NCBI RefSeq assembly: GCF_028858725.1
Contig: NC_084767.1
Coordinates: 4,391,501 to 4,455,500 of the forward strand
Length of the DNA: 64,000 bases
From: Colius striatus
Taxonomy: Eukaryota > Chordata > Aves > Coliiformes > Coliidae
Direction: 5' to 3'
The position numbers were made by a program, and so were the translations under genes. The notes under the pieces are model-generated. The model made no database searches and was not told the DNA's origin. It saw only the letters and a list, made by a program, of their open reading frames with translations. Below, in pieces: positions 1-12,800 of this stretch (position 1 is the stretch's first letter; every line of letters starts with the position of its first letter).

Positions 1-2667
1 TATCTTGTATTCTTAAGGAAAAAAGAAATGCTTTTAATAGTTAACTCTTTCTTAGCAATTCAGAAACCCCAAGTTTAGACCTCCACCAGGCTGATGCTCT
101 CATCTGCTAGGCTTTTGCAAAACAGTGATGGCCATAGGGTTACAGTTACCATAGAGCAGCAATTTATAGCTTCTGGGTAAAAGATGATGTTTCTGTGCTT
201 CCTTTTTAAAATACTGCTGCTTATTATCATAGCAGAGACAATTCTTTTGTAAGAAATCAGTAGCAAAACCCAAGAAGACCTCCCTGCCTTTTCCAGGGGC
301 AAAAATCTCGGCTCTAAGGAGCATTTCTGTTTAGATTTGTTCTCTACCTCCACCCTCCCTTTAGCTGCTAGCAATGCAGAGTAGGAGGAGTTCTCAGTAT
401 TGTGAATAGGGAATTAGTTCAGTAAATTGTTTGGTTTGGTTCCAGTCTCACTTCAACAAAACTGCAAAATAACACTTCAGGTTGTTCTGGTTTGAGTGAA
501 AAAGGTACCTGTTCAGACCAGCTTTTGGATTGGGTTTGGTTCAACTCTGGTCAACAATGATCACATGTGTTAATCTTGCCTCCATAACAGCCCAATTTTG
601 CCTGTTTTTCTGCCTCTTTTAGTCTGGAAGTCGAGGTTTCTAGACTGTCACTGATTTTTGCTCATGTATGTAAGGGAGGTAGGAAACACCGTTTGGCTCA
701 CATAGGTATGCAAGAGTTAATTACTCAACATGCAGGCATGAAGTCTCTCTGGCAAGAAGGTTGTAGAAGTGCAAAAAACCCAGATTAATTTGCTGCCTCT
801 CTTGTAACTTTCTGCTTTTCCACTCTTCAAAAGGAAACCTGTGAAACTGCTCAGCCTTCACTGTGATTTAGAGCTGGAACAGGTTGATCGTATACCGAGG
901 ACTATCTTTAACCAGCCTTGCACAGTACATACCCAAAAATGTGCTGCAGCCAACTGGCATGATTAATTCAGTGCTACCATTGGCATCTCGGCTGTTGAGA
1001 CTGGAGAAACAACTGTACTTGAATCCGGGAAGGCATCACCTAACAAGACGGTGCTAAGTGCAGCTCTCTGTGTCATGCCCCGTGTGCTGTCAGACTCACG
1101 CTGCACGTTGCCAAGTGTGTCATTAAAGCAGGAGCTTGTCGTTGCTCTCCACTCTCTCACCAGATAGTGCTGGGCAGGTGCCTTCTGTTTTATTCTTTAC
1201 TCTCTAGAGGGGAATGTCTTTATAAAGCAGGAGGATGTATGGCAAACAGCACTTTCCTCCCCGCTCCCTTATTTCTCTACCTAAGTGCCACAGGTCAGAA
1301 GGACCTGTGTGTCACCACCTCACCCTACTGTAGATGCTTAACACCATACCCTGAAGTCTGTGAATGCAGGCAGAACTCTCTGATAGCACTCACCCCAGGC
1401 AAAGGAAATTGCTGCTTCCTGACAACCTAGGAGCTTTTAAAGTATGTTTAAGGTGTTTAACTTTAGGCAGTCAAGTTTGAATGTTCAGGCATTAATGTTT
1501 ACCTGGCATGAAAAGGATGAGTCACCTTGAAGTTGATTGCTGTGCTTCTCTTCCCATTCTAGTAAGGATCCTCCTTGGGTATCCTGTTCAATGGCTTTGC
1601 ATTTAGGATTGCACCTTGGTCCTTGTTAGTTCCAGTGGACTTTGCATTCAAGCTCAATGAGTTTTGGAGTCACGCTCTTGGACAGTCAGTGTCCTGCTGC
1701 ACAGTTTGCCTTGAAAGGAAACATTTCCCTTCTCATCAGCTTCCCACTGTTTACAGAGCCTATCTGTGCGGGTTGGTAGCTAAAATAAGAGCAGGCTTTC
1801 CTCAGGTGGAGTGTGGACGTCACCATGATGGATGTGGTGGGCTCAGGAGAGAAGCAAATCTGCTGAACCAGGCAGGGGTAGAGCTAACGAGAACCCAGGA
1901 GAAGGGGCTCACTTGCAAGGTGGGATGAGGCCGACTGTGATCTCCTGAGACACGTCTCAGATCACATCTGAGCTTCTTTATGGGGAAGGTGTGTGCAGTC
2001 TCCTCCATCTTTCCTGTTTGTATTTCCATCTGTCTGATATCCTTCGTGTGTCTCCTGTCTGGTGCCCGGAGCAGTCTGGCATCCCCCTCCTGCTGCTGCT
2101 TCTTGCCACGGCAGCCAAACCACATGGCTGACTCACCACCTGCACCTTCCCTGCTCCTAATGAGCTCCTCAACCACACTCGTTTGGGGCTTCCTGGCATC
2201 AGCCTGGCTGGTGAGCCACTCTCCACACTGCTCCCAGAAGCCGGGTGTGTGCTCATTTACCAACAGGAACAGAAAGAGGTGGGAGCCTGAAGGGCTGTTG
2301 GAAGGATCCTGGCTCCATGTCACGTCTCAGGGAGGCTTCTCTGACTGCAGCAACGGGAGGAAGTTTGGCTATAGGAGCATTTCCATACTTTGTTCCGTCT
2401 TCTCATTTAGGCAGCTTCTCCACCCTTGCCCTTGGTGTCATTAATCTGCTGGCTCCTGGAGGAGACTGACTCTGTATCGCTGTGTGTATTTGATGTCCCC
2501 AGTGCCCTTTGCTTGTGAGGTCCTTCCACTTCTCTGAAGACCTGCCCATCCCACCTCTTTGCACGCTGCAAATACAGCAGGTGATGTGTACCCATGGGAG
2601 GACATGCTTGGTGGGAAGGAGATGCTGTTTATTCTGGATTGTTCCATATCTTGATGATGGCTGTATT

Positions 2668-2680
2668 CCCCCCCCCCCCC
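2668..2680. repeat. C homopolymer (13 nt)
   Basis: An uninterrupted run of 13 C residues. Similar C runs occur at 10714-10722 and 11031-11041. They are simple repeats prone to length error in sequencing; no function is implied. Confidence 0.9.
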
Positions 2681-4139
2681 ATATGTTAAAAAGGATGAAT
2701 CACTGGCACTGAGACATCTGGTTGAAAGCTTTATCTCAGCATACCTGTGCTCGCTTCTTCCTTCAGACCTGGATGCCCTGTTGTCTCAATTACCGAGTGC
2801 TGGAACATTAAATTCCCGGTATCTGAATAGCTGAAGCAGGGCTTTGGGGAGGAGTGAGGGAAAGTGATTTCTTGCTTGCTAATTCGTTTTTCCCTCTGTG
2901 TCCAGGGAGATATCTTCCTCTGCTTTGTGTAAGCAGGGCTTGATTTCCACGAGGAGTTTTTCCTCTCTCGGTTCTTTCAGACCTCTGGCAGTGGAGCAGC
3001 TCGGAGGTCTCCTACTGAGAGGATCAGACCTCATCCCTTTCCCTGCTCCAGCAAAATCATGCATTTTTCTTCCTTTCTACATCAACAGGACTGGTGTAAA
3101 GAAACCAAATTAGAAGATAAAAAATGACTTCTCACTTGCTGCTGGAATTGCAGAGCATTTGTTAAAGAAAAACCCTGTAACTACATTTCAAAGCTTTTCA
3201 GTGCAGCAGGGAAATCACATTTAAGATTCTTTTTTCAAGAGTTCCTGATGCTTTGAAGGGAGAAAAATGGCTGGAGTTGTGTTTGTAGAGTTGTTGGCTA
3301 TACAGTTGCATGTAACAGATTTCTTGTTTCACTGGGGATATTTACATAATAATGAGACTTCTGTACTTTAGGAAATTTTCCTGGTTTAACCATCCATTTG
3401 TCTGTGGCTCTTGGTTTCTTGTGATTGCTCTGCTGATGGGCCTGACATCTTATGGCTAAGTGGGGGAAATAAGTAGATCACACAAAAATAAAGCTCTGTT
3501 TTTCACTGTCCGTGTAGCAATGCAGGGAAGATGGTCAGTCAAGAGAGAATTTCCCTGTGCAAAAGTTTTTCCATCAGGTTTCCAAAAGCCAGGGAGAAAA
3601 ACTGTTTGGTTTTTGCCCTCCTCCGTAACTTGAATGTTAAATATGCTAAGCTGTGCCTTGACAAGTCAAAGGCAAAAGATAGAATATCCCATTTGGCAGC
3701 AGAAAGGAAATAATTTCATTCAGGTTTCTCTCTCTTTCCTCAGCGATAAGTAGCACTGTGGCAGCAGCTTTTCTCAGCCTCTTATCTGTCTTGGTCTCAT
3801 CGGGGCACCGGCTTCTCAGCTTAGCATGTTTTATAATTGATGGAGTGGAGTTCAGAAGTTATCTCCTCAGTGTGATGCTGAGGTGGAAAGCCTAATTCCT
3901 AATGAGGGGAAATTGCTATTTCTTGAGGTCTTGAACTTGACACGGTCGGATAGAGCTTTTTTTGTTAACAGAAAACGCCTGGCGCTTCAACTCTGTCTGG
4001 TCTCAGATCCCACTCGTGGTCAAAATTGCTGCTAAGAGGCTACAGTGAATCACAGGGGTTTTTTAGGGGAAGATAAGACCAGGGCCTCTGAGCACATGAG
4101 CTCCAGAAGTCAACTGGGCAGGTTAATGCTGATGCAAAG

Positions 4140-4300
4140 CCTTGGTGGAGTACAGTAAATTGGAATATCAGTATCACTGGAGGTCTTAAAGGACAAGTTT
4201 GTCATTTGTTAGCTAGGAGTGGCATCAGTAGAGATGCCCCCATCAGAGGCTAAAAGTGGCCTAGATAATCTCTGCAGGCTCCTGCAAAAAAAGGTGAGCT
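4140..4300 (+). repeat. Old, diverged CR1 3'-end fragment
   Basis: The text around 4178-4200 (CACTGGAGGTCTTAAAGGA) and 4258-4285 (GGCCTAGATAATCTCTGCAG) reads as a degraded version of the CR1 3' region, where the consensus has a 'ggaggtcttcaag' stretch followed by 'ggactagatgatct'. It is far more diverged than the other CR1 pieces, so it would be an ancient insertion. The boundaries are approximate. Confidence 0.4.
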
Positions 4301-7300
4301 CCCAAGAAGCACCCCTTTAAGGGGCTGTTCTTTGGCAATCCTTTCCTTAGGATGCTGTCAAAAACTCTGGATTACTTCATCCTGCAAAGTGAAAGGGTTT
4401 CTAAGTATGAAAACTGAGACCATTTCCTGACTGTTGCTTCACTTTTAAAGTGCTGGTACGTTGTGGTAGGTATGTTGGCTGCTTTGTTGTGTAGTGGCAA
4501 CTGTGGGGCGTATAAAGCAGAGACAACGTTCATATGATGGTTCTTGGGGACCACAATGGAAAGAGTGGTTAAGTGGCTTGATTTTTTTCTGCTGATCAGT
4601 GTTGGATTTGCTCTAGAGCATGGTGTCTCTAGGGACTCCATGGCTGGCTGGTGAACATCAGGCTGGGGACAAGCCTGCAGGACATGGAGACACGGTGTGA
4701 GCTCTGCAGGAGAGCCTTGACATCAGTGAGGGCTGAAAAATAAGAGAACATTGAACCATGTGTGCAGGGAGGGAAAGCTCGATGCCAGCAGAGCTTCCTT
4801 GGAAGAAGGCTTGCAGCTATTTCAGTCTGCTAGGCATTTTGGTTGATCCCTCCCGGAAAGGAGATGTCCTGTGAGGAGTATGAGGCAGATCTTCACACTG
4901 GCATTTGATTTGTGAGTCTTAAATAGCAATAGCTGGGTGATTCGCCAGCAGCGGAACAGCACTGCTTGTGCTGCTGATGTGATCAAAGGGAGAGGCTGGG
5001 AAGGACAGACGCTTCACCAGGCAGAATTGCAAGGAAATCCACCTCGGTTAAAGTTTATAAAAGCTGATCTTGGCCAACAGACCCTATAGTGTGTCTGTAA
5101 ATACCACAGCCTTGAACAGCAGTCTGCAGCCAGTCAGGCCTGGCCATGGCTGTTAAGAGGGGATACAATGAGGGCTAGGAAAAGGCAGAGCACGATGCGA
5201 CCGCACACACAGAGAAAGAGACCAAATGCTGTGAAGTATCCAAAAATCAGTCTTCTGAGTCTGGGTGTTGCTTCCAAAAACGTGCGAGTGGCTCGGGGCA
5301 GACGTAGTCTCTGATTGCAGTTTGGTTTGCCCATCAGCAGTGTCGGTTGTGCTGTGCCACGGGTGCTGGCCTCGTATGGGCTGCCCTGGCAGCTGCCACC
5401 CTGTGTAGGCAAACCTATCTCTTCACCTTGTAGGCTCAGAGATCTGACAGTCAGTGCTTTGATACAAGACCCTTTGTATACATGGAATTCTGCAGGAAGA
5501 GAGATTTTTTTTTTCCCCCTGAAATGTGAATTCCTTCTTCCAAATGAGCTTGGTGTGTTGCTTACGTTACCCGCTCTGCAAAGGCGTGTGAGCGTGCCAA
5601 ATACCAGTGTCTGCACATAGATACTGGCAATAACGAATCTGCTGTCCGTTTGCACCCTGCCTCGTTCCAGAATCACTTTCATGTCTAGACAAAGGATACA
5701 GCTCACCTACAAGGCACTCTGCTGTCCCCTCTATTTGTTGTGCCATCGCATAGTAATTAAGGTATTAATTTATTTTAAACAGTTCCAAGAAATGCTTCTG
5801 CAACCCCGATGTTTATGTAAGAGAAATTCATAATTTATTGAATTTGTGTGTGTTCTGCTGGGATTATTCATTAGAGGAACGTACTAAGTGATTTTTTTGT
5901 ATCCTAGTAACCAACTGTGGTTGCTTTTCCATGAATAATCTTTATAGTTTAACTTGACCAGCCAAATCTGGAAGGGAGAACTCAAGTAAATTAAATTTAT
6001 CAAGGCAAATAATTACAAGGCACAGATAGCTTTTTGCAGGTGAGGGAGAACAAATTTTTTTCTCCCTCATTTAGCTACATAATAATCAGATTGACAGATG
6101 CTGTCTGGAGAGTCTGATGTTATCGAGCAGAACAATAGTCGTTACAAACTCAACTTCAACACTCGATTTGTTTAATATTCACAATTAAGGAATTGGTTAA
6201 AACAGCCCTTTCTTTCCCCAAACAAGCAACACGTGGTTTCCAGTGCTTCCTAATAGCAGTGCAGATGAGTTCCCTTCTGTGGGGAGCCTCTGGTGGGGGT
6301 CCTGGCTCTGCTACGGGCTCATCTGCCTCATGAGGAAACTGTGAGGCTGAGTTTCCAAAGTGCTTTGTGAAGCATCCTGGCCCCACATGGAATGGACAAG
6401 AGTTTATCACCGAATACAAGTTTTCTTCCAGTTTTCTTTAAAATTATCTTTGATTAAACATTATCTCCTTTTGCAAAACTGAGTTTCAGGAGACTGTGTG
6501 TCTTTGGAAGTGCCTCTTGGTCTCAGAAATCTTAAAGGCTGGTTTTGGAAGCAAAACCAAAAAGAAAAGCTTGTTTCCCAGCTCCCTGAACGTGTTTGCT
6601 GTTTCTCCCACCCGCTTCAAGCATTCAGTTGACCATCTCTTAAGCAGAGGGCAGAGGTACATTCCTCCCAGAGAGGTCAAAACTGCTTCTCATTTTAAAA
6701 CTTGTTTTCCAACCATCTTTTTTGTATGCATTCCTATTTAGCACATGTTTATACACTCGTGCAAAAAAAACCAACCCTGCACTCCTGTAAATACTGAAAT
6801 CCATGCCAGTAGAATCAATCATCAAACCACGTCAGGCAGCCCTTAGCTAGTCGCTCAGATTTTCCTTTGAGATGAGATTAACTGTACTACCTCATGAGAC
6901 AGTCCCAGAAGGAGGGAGAAGCTTTGTGTGTGTCTCTGGATCCTGATCATATTCTCCCCGTCCTTGATTTGCACCCTGCCTTGTATCTTCAACGCAGCCC
7001 TGCTTCAAGCAGTCCTTGTTTTTCTTCCTTTCCCACAGACTAAAGGTGAAGGGCAGAAATGTTTGGTAGGTCAGTGTCAAGGACCTTTCTGTCCTTATGT
7101 TCTTGCATTTTCTCTTCCTGTGCCTACATTCCTGTACATACAGGGCATCCCTTTGGGGTGGTTGCTGTTGTGCATCTCCAGCTGTCATTCATCACACCAG
7201 ACTCATCACCTCAGGTCTCTGCCCTACTGAGTCAACACTTGCAAAGCTCTCCCTGTGTTTCTCAGAATCTTTTTGCCCCCTGGCTAACAGCAGTGCTGAG

Positions 7301-9108
7301 AGCATTACTTGTGTCTTGTCTCTCTCTATAGTAATGAAAGAGTGGCAATGAAGGGAGTGATGCTGCCTTGTAGCTTGCCACACGGTTGCCTTAGAGGTTT
7401 GGGGTTTTGGGGACCTGAAAGGCTCTTTCTCCAAGGAAGTGACTGTTTTCCAAAGGAGGTATGCGGGCAAGGCATGGCTGGGGATCCAACCCCAGGACTG
7501 TACTCATGGGGAATGGTCAAGACAGACATGCCAGCTGAGCTCCATCCTTCTGCTGGCCCCTTGCACCCCTGTGTGCACATGCTGCAGCGGGGCTTTGCCT
7601 GATGTGGGCATACAGGTCCAACAAAGAGAAGGAAGAAATATCCTCATGCCAAAGGCTGTGGGCCTGCCTTGCTGTCACAGAATGGGGAGCTGCTGAAACA
7701 CTGCTATGAGAAATGAGGGATTAATGCAAGGCAGATGGGAAAGATGTGAGCAAAAGGCAGGGCCTTTAGGCACGGACCTATGTGTATGCCACACAACCAG
7801 AGAGCTTTTGTATACTGACCGTATGGCACTGCTTGTCTGCAGGTGAGGACTACTGGTGGCTTTGTAACAGCATGAAACAGTTCTGCTGTTGATCCTACTT
7901 GACCAGAGTGGCTTAAAAAAACCTAAAGGGGCACAGAAGATGCTGGAGTCTCACTGAGCTCTGTGTGCATGGAAAGCTGATTCCATGGTTCAGGAATCAG
8001 CTATGGTTCAGGAAAGCTTCCCTGAATTTGCAGCGGTCAGGCTGCTCTACCCTGGGTCTGTCAGTAGGCAGAAAGTTTAGTGGTCCCATGTCATAGGCTT
8101 GCTCTGAAAAGCAACCCCACTGTGCTGGTAATGAAAGAGATTTCTCATTGTGAACCAGTGGTTTTGAGCCTATCTCTGCATGGACAACAATGTGGGAAAT
8201 GGAAGGGGTAAGGAGGTCACAGCAAGCCTTTGGGACATGGTGTGCATCCCAGGGTGGTGCTGAGGATGGACTGTGTCACTGTCCAGTCCCTTTCCCTCCT
8301 AGTATCTGCTATGAGCAGCTCTGGCAAGCAGCAGGTTGGTTTGGCCAGCAAAAGGTGATGAGTTTGTCTTTGTTTTGTGCTCCGGTCCGCTTGTCTGTCA
8401 GGAAAAACTCAGGCACACACCAAAGTACACGCTCGGGGCTGGAAGTCCTTCCTGGCTGACAGAGTTGTGCCAGGGTGGACGTTGGCCACTGTCATTCAGC
8501 TGATTTTCAGCGTTATTTATAGCCACCTTGAGTGCAATTTGCTTCAGCTGAAGCCAATTCCTCGATGTGCTGGCAGACAAGGGGTTGGGCGGAGGGGAAC
8601 GTGCCTGCTTGGGGGGAATGTGCCTTTCTGTGGGATGCAGGGAGGTTTTGGGGAAGCTGAGCTTCTCCCCTTCTGCCAGCAGCAGATCGCTGCAATGACT
8701 GAGTTGATCAAGAGATGGCTTTCCCACAGCTCTTCAAGTGACCGCACAGATCTGGTTCTTCAAGAAGGTGCTCTGTGAGCCACGGCACCTGTAACACCCA
8801 GCGTTAGTTGGATTTGGGACCAAGGGAAAGCCCCTGTATGGGTCACTTTTGATGACTTCAGACTTTCTCTACGCATTTGGCATCCCTTGGTCGGCATGTT
8901 TCCAGCTCAGAGGTCCCTGGGAGAGGATGTGAGTGGCACACGCAGCATGGGAAACACTCTCAGTGCCACCTACTTCAAAGCAGCAGAGGGACAGCGTGTA
9001 GTCATGCTGCTGCCTGTGCTTTATTGTAGCCAGAACCACCAGAGGCTCTAAGCTGTCAACATGTAATTGGATATTTTTTTTTTGTCTGGTATTAAAATTT
9101 AGTTCTAC

Positions 9109-9131
9109 AAAAAAAGAAAGAAAGAAAGAAG
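9109..9131 (+). repeat. A-rich/(AAAG)n microsatellite
   Basis: A short A run is followed by about four AAAG repeats. It is a simple repeat within the presumed NEURL1B intron 1. Confidence 0.85.
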
Positions 9132-12100
9132 CAAAAGAACCACCCAAAGAGAAACAATTTTCTTCTCTCCACAGTTTTTTTTTGGTAAGTGATTTATAGG
9201 TGTGTTTTTCCAAGTAAATCCAAACAAGGCCAGCGAGTGGCTCTGAATTAGTTTGATTTGGTTAATTGAAACAAGAGCCATCTGGGTGGAAATGGGAGGG
9301 TTTAGGCAGCTGTTTCATGTGGGATTTCTAAAAATTCCAGTTTTTAAGGAGTGTGCTGTTTGACCCTACAGTGGGCTTTTATAGGGGTAAATCATCTCTG
9401 AAGGACACAAATAAAAGCCCAACACAAACCAACAAAAACAATAACAGCTTACAGCTCTGCAGTGAACTGGTTTGGAGGTACTGACCAAGTGAATGCTCTG
9501 TTGAGCACTGGTCCAAGCTCCACTTTAAGAAAGTGGGAAAACATCATGAACAGCAGCACTTTCTGTTTCCTGGGCCTCCCTGGCAGGCAGGTGTCTCTCA
9601 CTGGTGAGGTGCCGTTTGTTTGCTGTATAATTCACACATTCACCTCATATCTTGGGAGCTCTTTCTTCCTCTAGGGGAGGGAGCAAAAAAAAAGGCTTTG
9701 GTTTGGGGTTGTTTTTGGCTCTGGCCATTAAGAAAAACAGCTGGCATTTATCTTCAGCAGTGCAAGGAGTTGTGTCTCATCCCCATCTCATCTCTAGATT
9801 TCTTCAGTTCACCTGCTTTTATCATCTCCTGGCTGTAGTAACACCAAGGGAGAGCAAAGGGAGAAAAATGTTGATGTTGACTTAGGTGTGCTGGGATCAA
9901 ATCCCACTGGCGTTAAGAAGATTGACACAGAGGCTTAAAAATAAACATCTCTTGCTCAAATCCTAGGGGCTTTTTTTGGTGTTGAAATAATTGAAGACAT
10001 TTGAGGTGAAGAAAGGGGCTGAGGTCATTGTGTGTCCAGTAATGGTATGAGTGTATTTACTTTTGTTTGGACAGTTTAACGTCTTGAAGTGGCTCTTGTT
10101 TCCTCTTATTAATTCCTGTAAATATCATGGAAAAGGATCTCACAGCTCGGCCATGCAGCAGCCAAGTGTTGCACAACCACTTGCCTCTCGGATTGGCTTC
10201 ATACCTCAGCAGAAAACTATGCATTTAAACAAAAATTCAACCAAGGAAAAGAGGATGCTTTTATTATTTTTTCCTTAGTGGAACGTTTTCCTCCGTTTCT
10301 GGACCAGAAATGAGCTCTTTAAAAAGATTCTTATAGTCATTCCTCTTTTCAAGACTCTGGGCTTTATTTCTGAAGATGGGCTGTATTTAGAAAAAGCTAC
10401 AGCTTGTTTCTCTGAACATTAACTAAATCAGCCAAGAAAATGGGATGTTGTTGTACAGGTTGGGCTGTACGTGAGTTGAGTGAAGTCACCAGCCCTTCAC
10501 GTCACTTAGAGAGTTTGGCCACTATTAAATGTACTTCAAATCTTCCTGCTGGGAGAGTGTTGGCCTCAGGCACCAGCCCACCCAGATCAGGCTGGACTCA
10601 GCCCCTTATGCAGTTACCTAGAACCCATTAGAGTTCCCACCACCACCAATCCCTTTGGGTTTTGTGATGCCTCCAGATCCTGTCAGAGTAGAATTGCTGT
10701 GCCCCCTCCCACTCCCCCCCCCATTTAATTATAACCAGTTATTCCCATCCTTTTGCCCTGTTTTGGATTCTTTACATATTGTTTCGGAAAAGCTTAGTGG
10801 AATCACAGCCTTTGTATATATAAAATATAGGATGATTGAAGACCTGGCCACTTCTTTATTTAAGTTTCCTCAGCCATGCGTTCCTCCCAGAGCATTTTCC
10901 CCTCTCGCTGCCAGGTCGCTGTTTAAACTGTGTGTAAATATAAAAGAAACTGTGTGGACAACGTTTAAAAATGCTGCACCATGTTGGGAGCAGGGTTTGC
11001 TGGAAAGAACATCTTCCTAGAGGCCTTTTTCCCCCCCCCCCTTTTCCCATGGTTTTCTGGTTCCCTTCAGATGAATCAAAAGCCCTGTATGGGTTCTACT
11101 GTTAAGTCTAATGGCTCTCTGGTTATCCATCTCTGTTTGGACTGAAATAACTCCACTGCTTTTCCTTTTAAACTGAATTCTTTCTTGTCCTTTGAGCACG
11201 GAGGAGTTATAATTAGGAAGGGGAAAAAAAGAGAGACCCTTAGAATCACTATGAAGGGAAGTGATAAAGACGAAAAGAGGCTTCTGTAACAAATTTGAGG
11301 CAAAGAAAAATAGCAGGTTTGTTCCTTTTATCATAAGGGTTGTTTTTGACCAATTTGAAGGCAGAAAAACGAATGGCCAGGCTCTCCTTTCTGTGCCTGT
11401 AGCATCGCTCAGAGTGCTCATCTCGCCCTTCATCTGCAGCTTTTCTTTCTCTGTAGTCCTGGATGATTTCTGTGCTTACAGGAAAGTTTTCTTGTGTCTT
11501 TCAGCGAGTGTGGACAACACACTGAGCTCATCAAGCATCTCAGCCTGAGCCTCACGGGTACACACGCAGACCCTGGGGAGGGCTCTGACAGCACACCTCG
11601 TGCGCTGGCATTTCTCCAAACAGGCTGCTTTGGAGGTGGAAAGGGCAGAAGAAGAAATTGTAAACAGTCCGAATTCAGAGGGACAAGGGTAACATAAACA
11701 CCGGCTTTCAGGGGGGTTTCAGAGAACAATGCATCGAAAGTGAAGCTAAATTGCCACTATTACTTTTCAAACCTTGGGGATTTTTTCCCTCTGTGTTCCA
11801 CCAGCTGCTTTCCTGGTGCAGTGCCTTGACACTGCCTGTCTGTAGGGGATGGGTGGGTTTCCTGCATCAGGGAGACAACAAAATTCTTTCCCTCTTTTTG
11901 TTCCTGTCTGTGCTGGAAGCGATGCATTGATGGGCTGGGGGAAGGATGTGCCAAGCTCTCCAGCACTCTTTCCATGAGCCCTGTATTGAAACTATGGGAT
12001 GGAATGAAACTGCTGCTCTGAGGATATTAAAAGGGAACACACTGAATTCCCCAGTTTCGTTTAAAGCCGTTAACACTGGAATGACATGGTCACTATTTAT

Positions 12101-12548
12101 AAACCAGTGTGCAGATGACTGGGTACAGCTGGTCAGAAGAAAAGGGGTTCAATAGAAACAGGGAATCTATTTGCATTAATGGTTTGTTACGTGCTCCTCT
12201 GGCGAGGAGGGAAGAGGGTGAGGGCATGGGCCTTTCCAGTGTTAGTGATTACACAACTCACGTGTTCTTGTAAATCACAGTCATTACTGGAAGAGGAAAA
12301 CACTGGTTCAGGACAAAGCTTTTTAAACATATGAAAGATTGCTCTGAAAAACAGTTGCAAGCTGTTTATACTGTCTGTAGGGGAAGAATTGTCCTGGAAG
12401 TGAAGAGTTGATGCATAGAATGGAACTGGGGACAAGGAGGTAAACCCTTTTTGTTTTTTTTAATCAGAGAAAAATGCTCTAACTGGGTTCTTTTCCGTGC
12501 AGTGTGACTGATCAGGAACATACGAAGGATCTCCTTCAGACACAGCAA

Positions 12549-12800
12549 CGGGGTCCCCTCCCACCTCAAAGTGAGGGTCCACATGGTGGTCACAAGCCTG
12601 GAGGGACCAGCAGCACTCACAAACACAGTGGGGGTTTTAGGTTGCCCATAGGCTGTGTCTGAGGTCTCTGCTGCAGCAGTGAACAGTGCTGGCCTGGAGT
12701 AGGGAGGAAAGCAACCTGATCTAGGTGAACCTGCTTTAGCATGGGGTTGGACTGGATGATCTCTGAAGGTCCCTTCCAACTCCTACTGTTCTGTGATACC
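12549..12800 (+). mobile_element. CR1-tailed interspersed element, copy 1
   Basis: About 250 bp match a second copy at 33990-34242 with only about a dozen differences by eye, including a 2-nt indel. The last ~90 bp (from about 12711) match the 3' tail of the CR1 at 17275-17477: an ACCTGATCTA box, GGGTTGGACTGGATGATCT and AGGTCCCTTCCAAC. The preceding ~160 bp do not resemble that CR1. It could be a CR1-mobilised SINE-like element, or a divergent CR1 subfamily whose upstream part I do not recognise. No tRNA- or 5S-like head with pol III boxes was obvious. Minus-strand open frames over it are chance. Confidence 0.6.

Noticed and set aside
5134..5706. 190-aa open frame on the minus strand
   Set aside because: No recognisable domain, no splice or promoter context, and the length is compatible with chance in 64 kb searched in six frames.
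8947..9000. ATG followed by GGAAACACT (MGNT), considered as NEURL1B exon 1
   Set aside because: After MGNT the sequence (LSATYF) does not match the family (VHRTLP in human), there is no phase-1 donor at the right distance and no CpG island.
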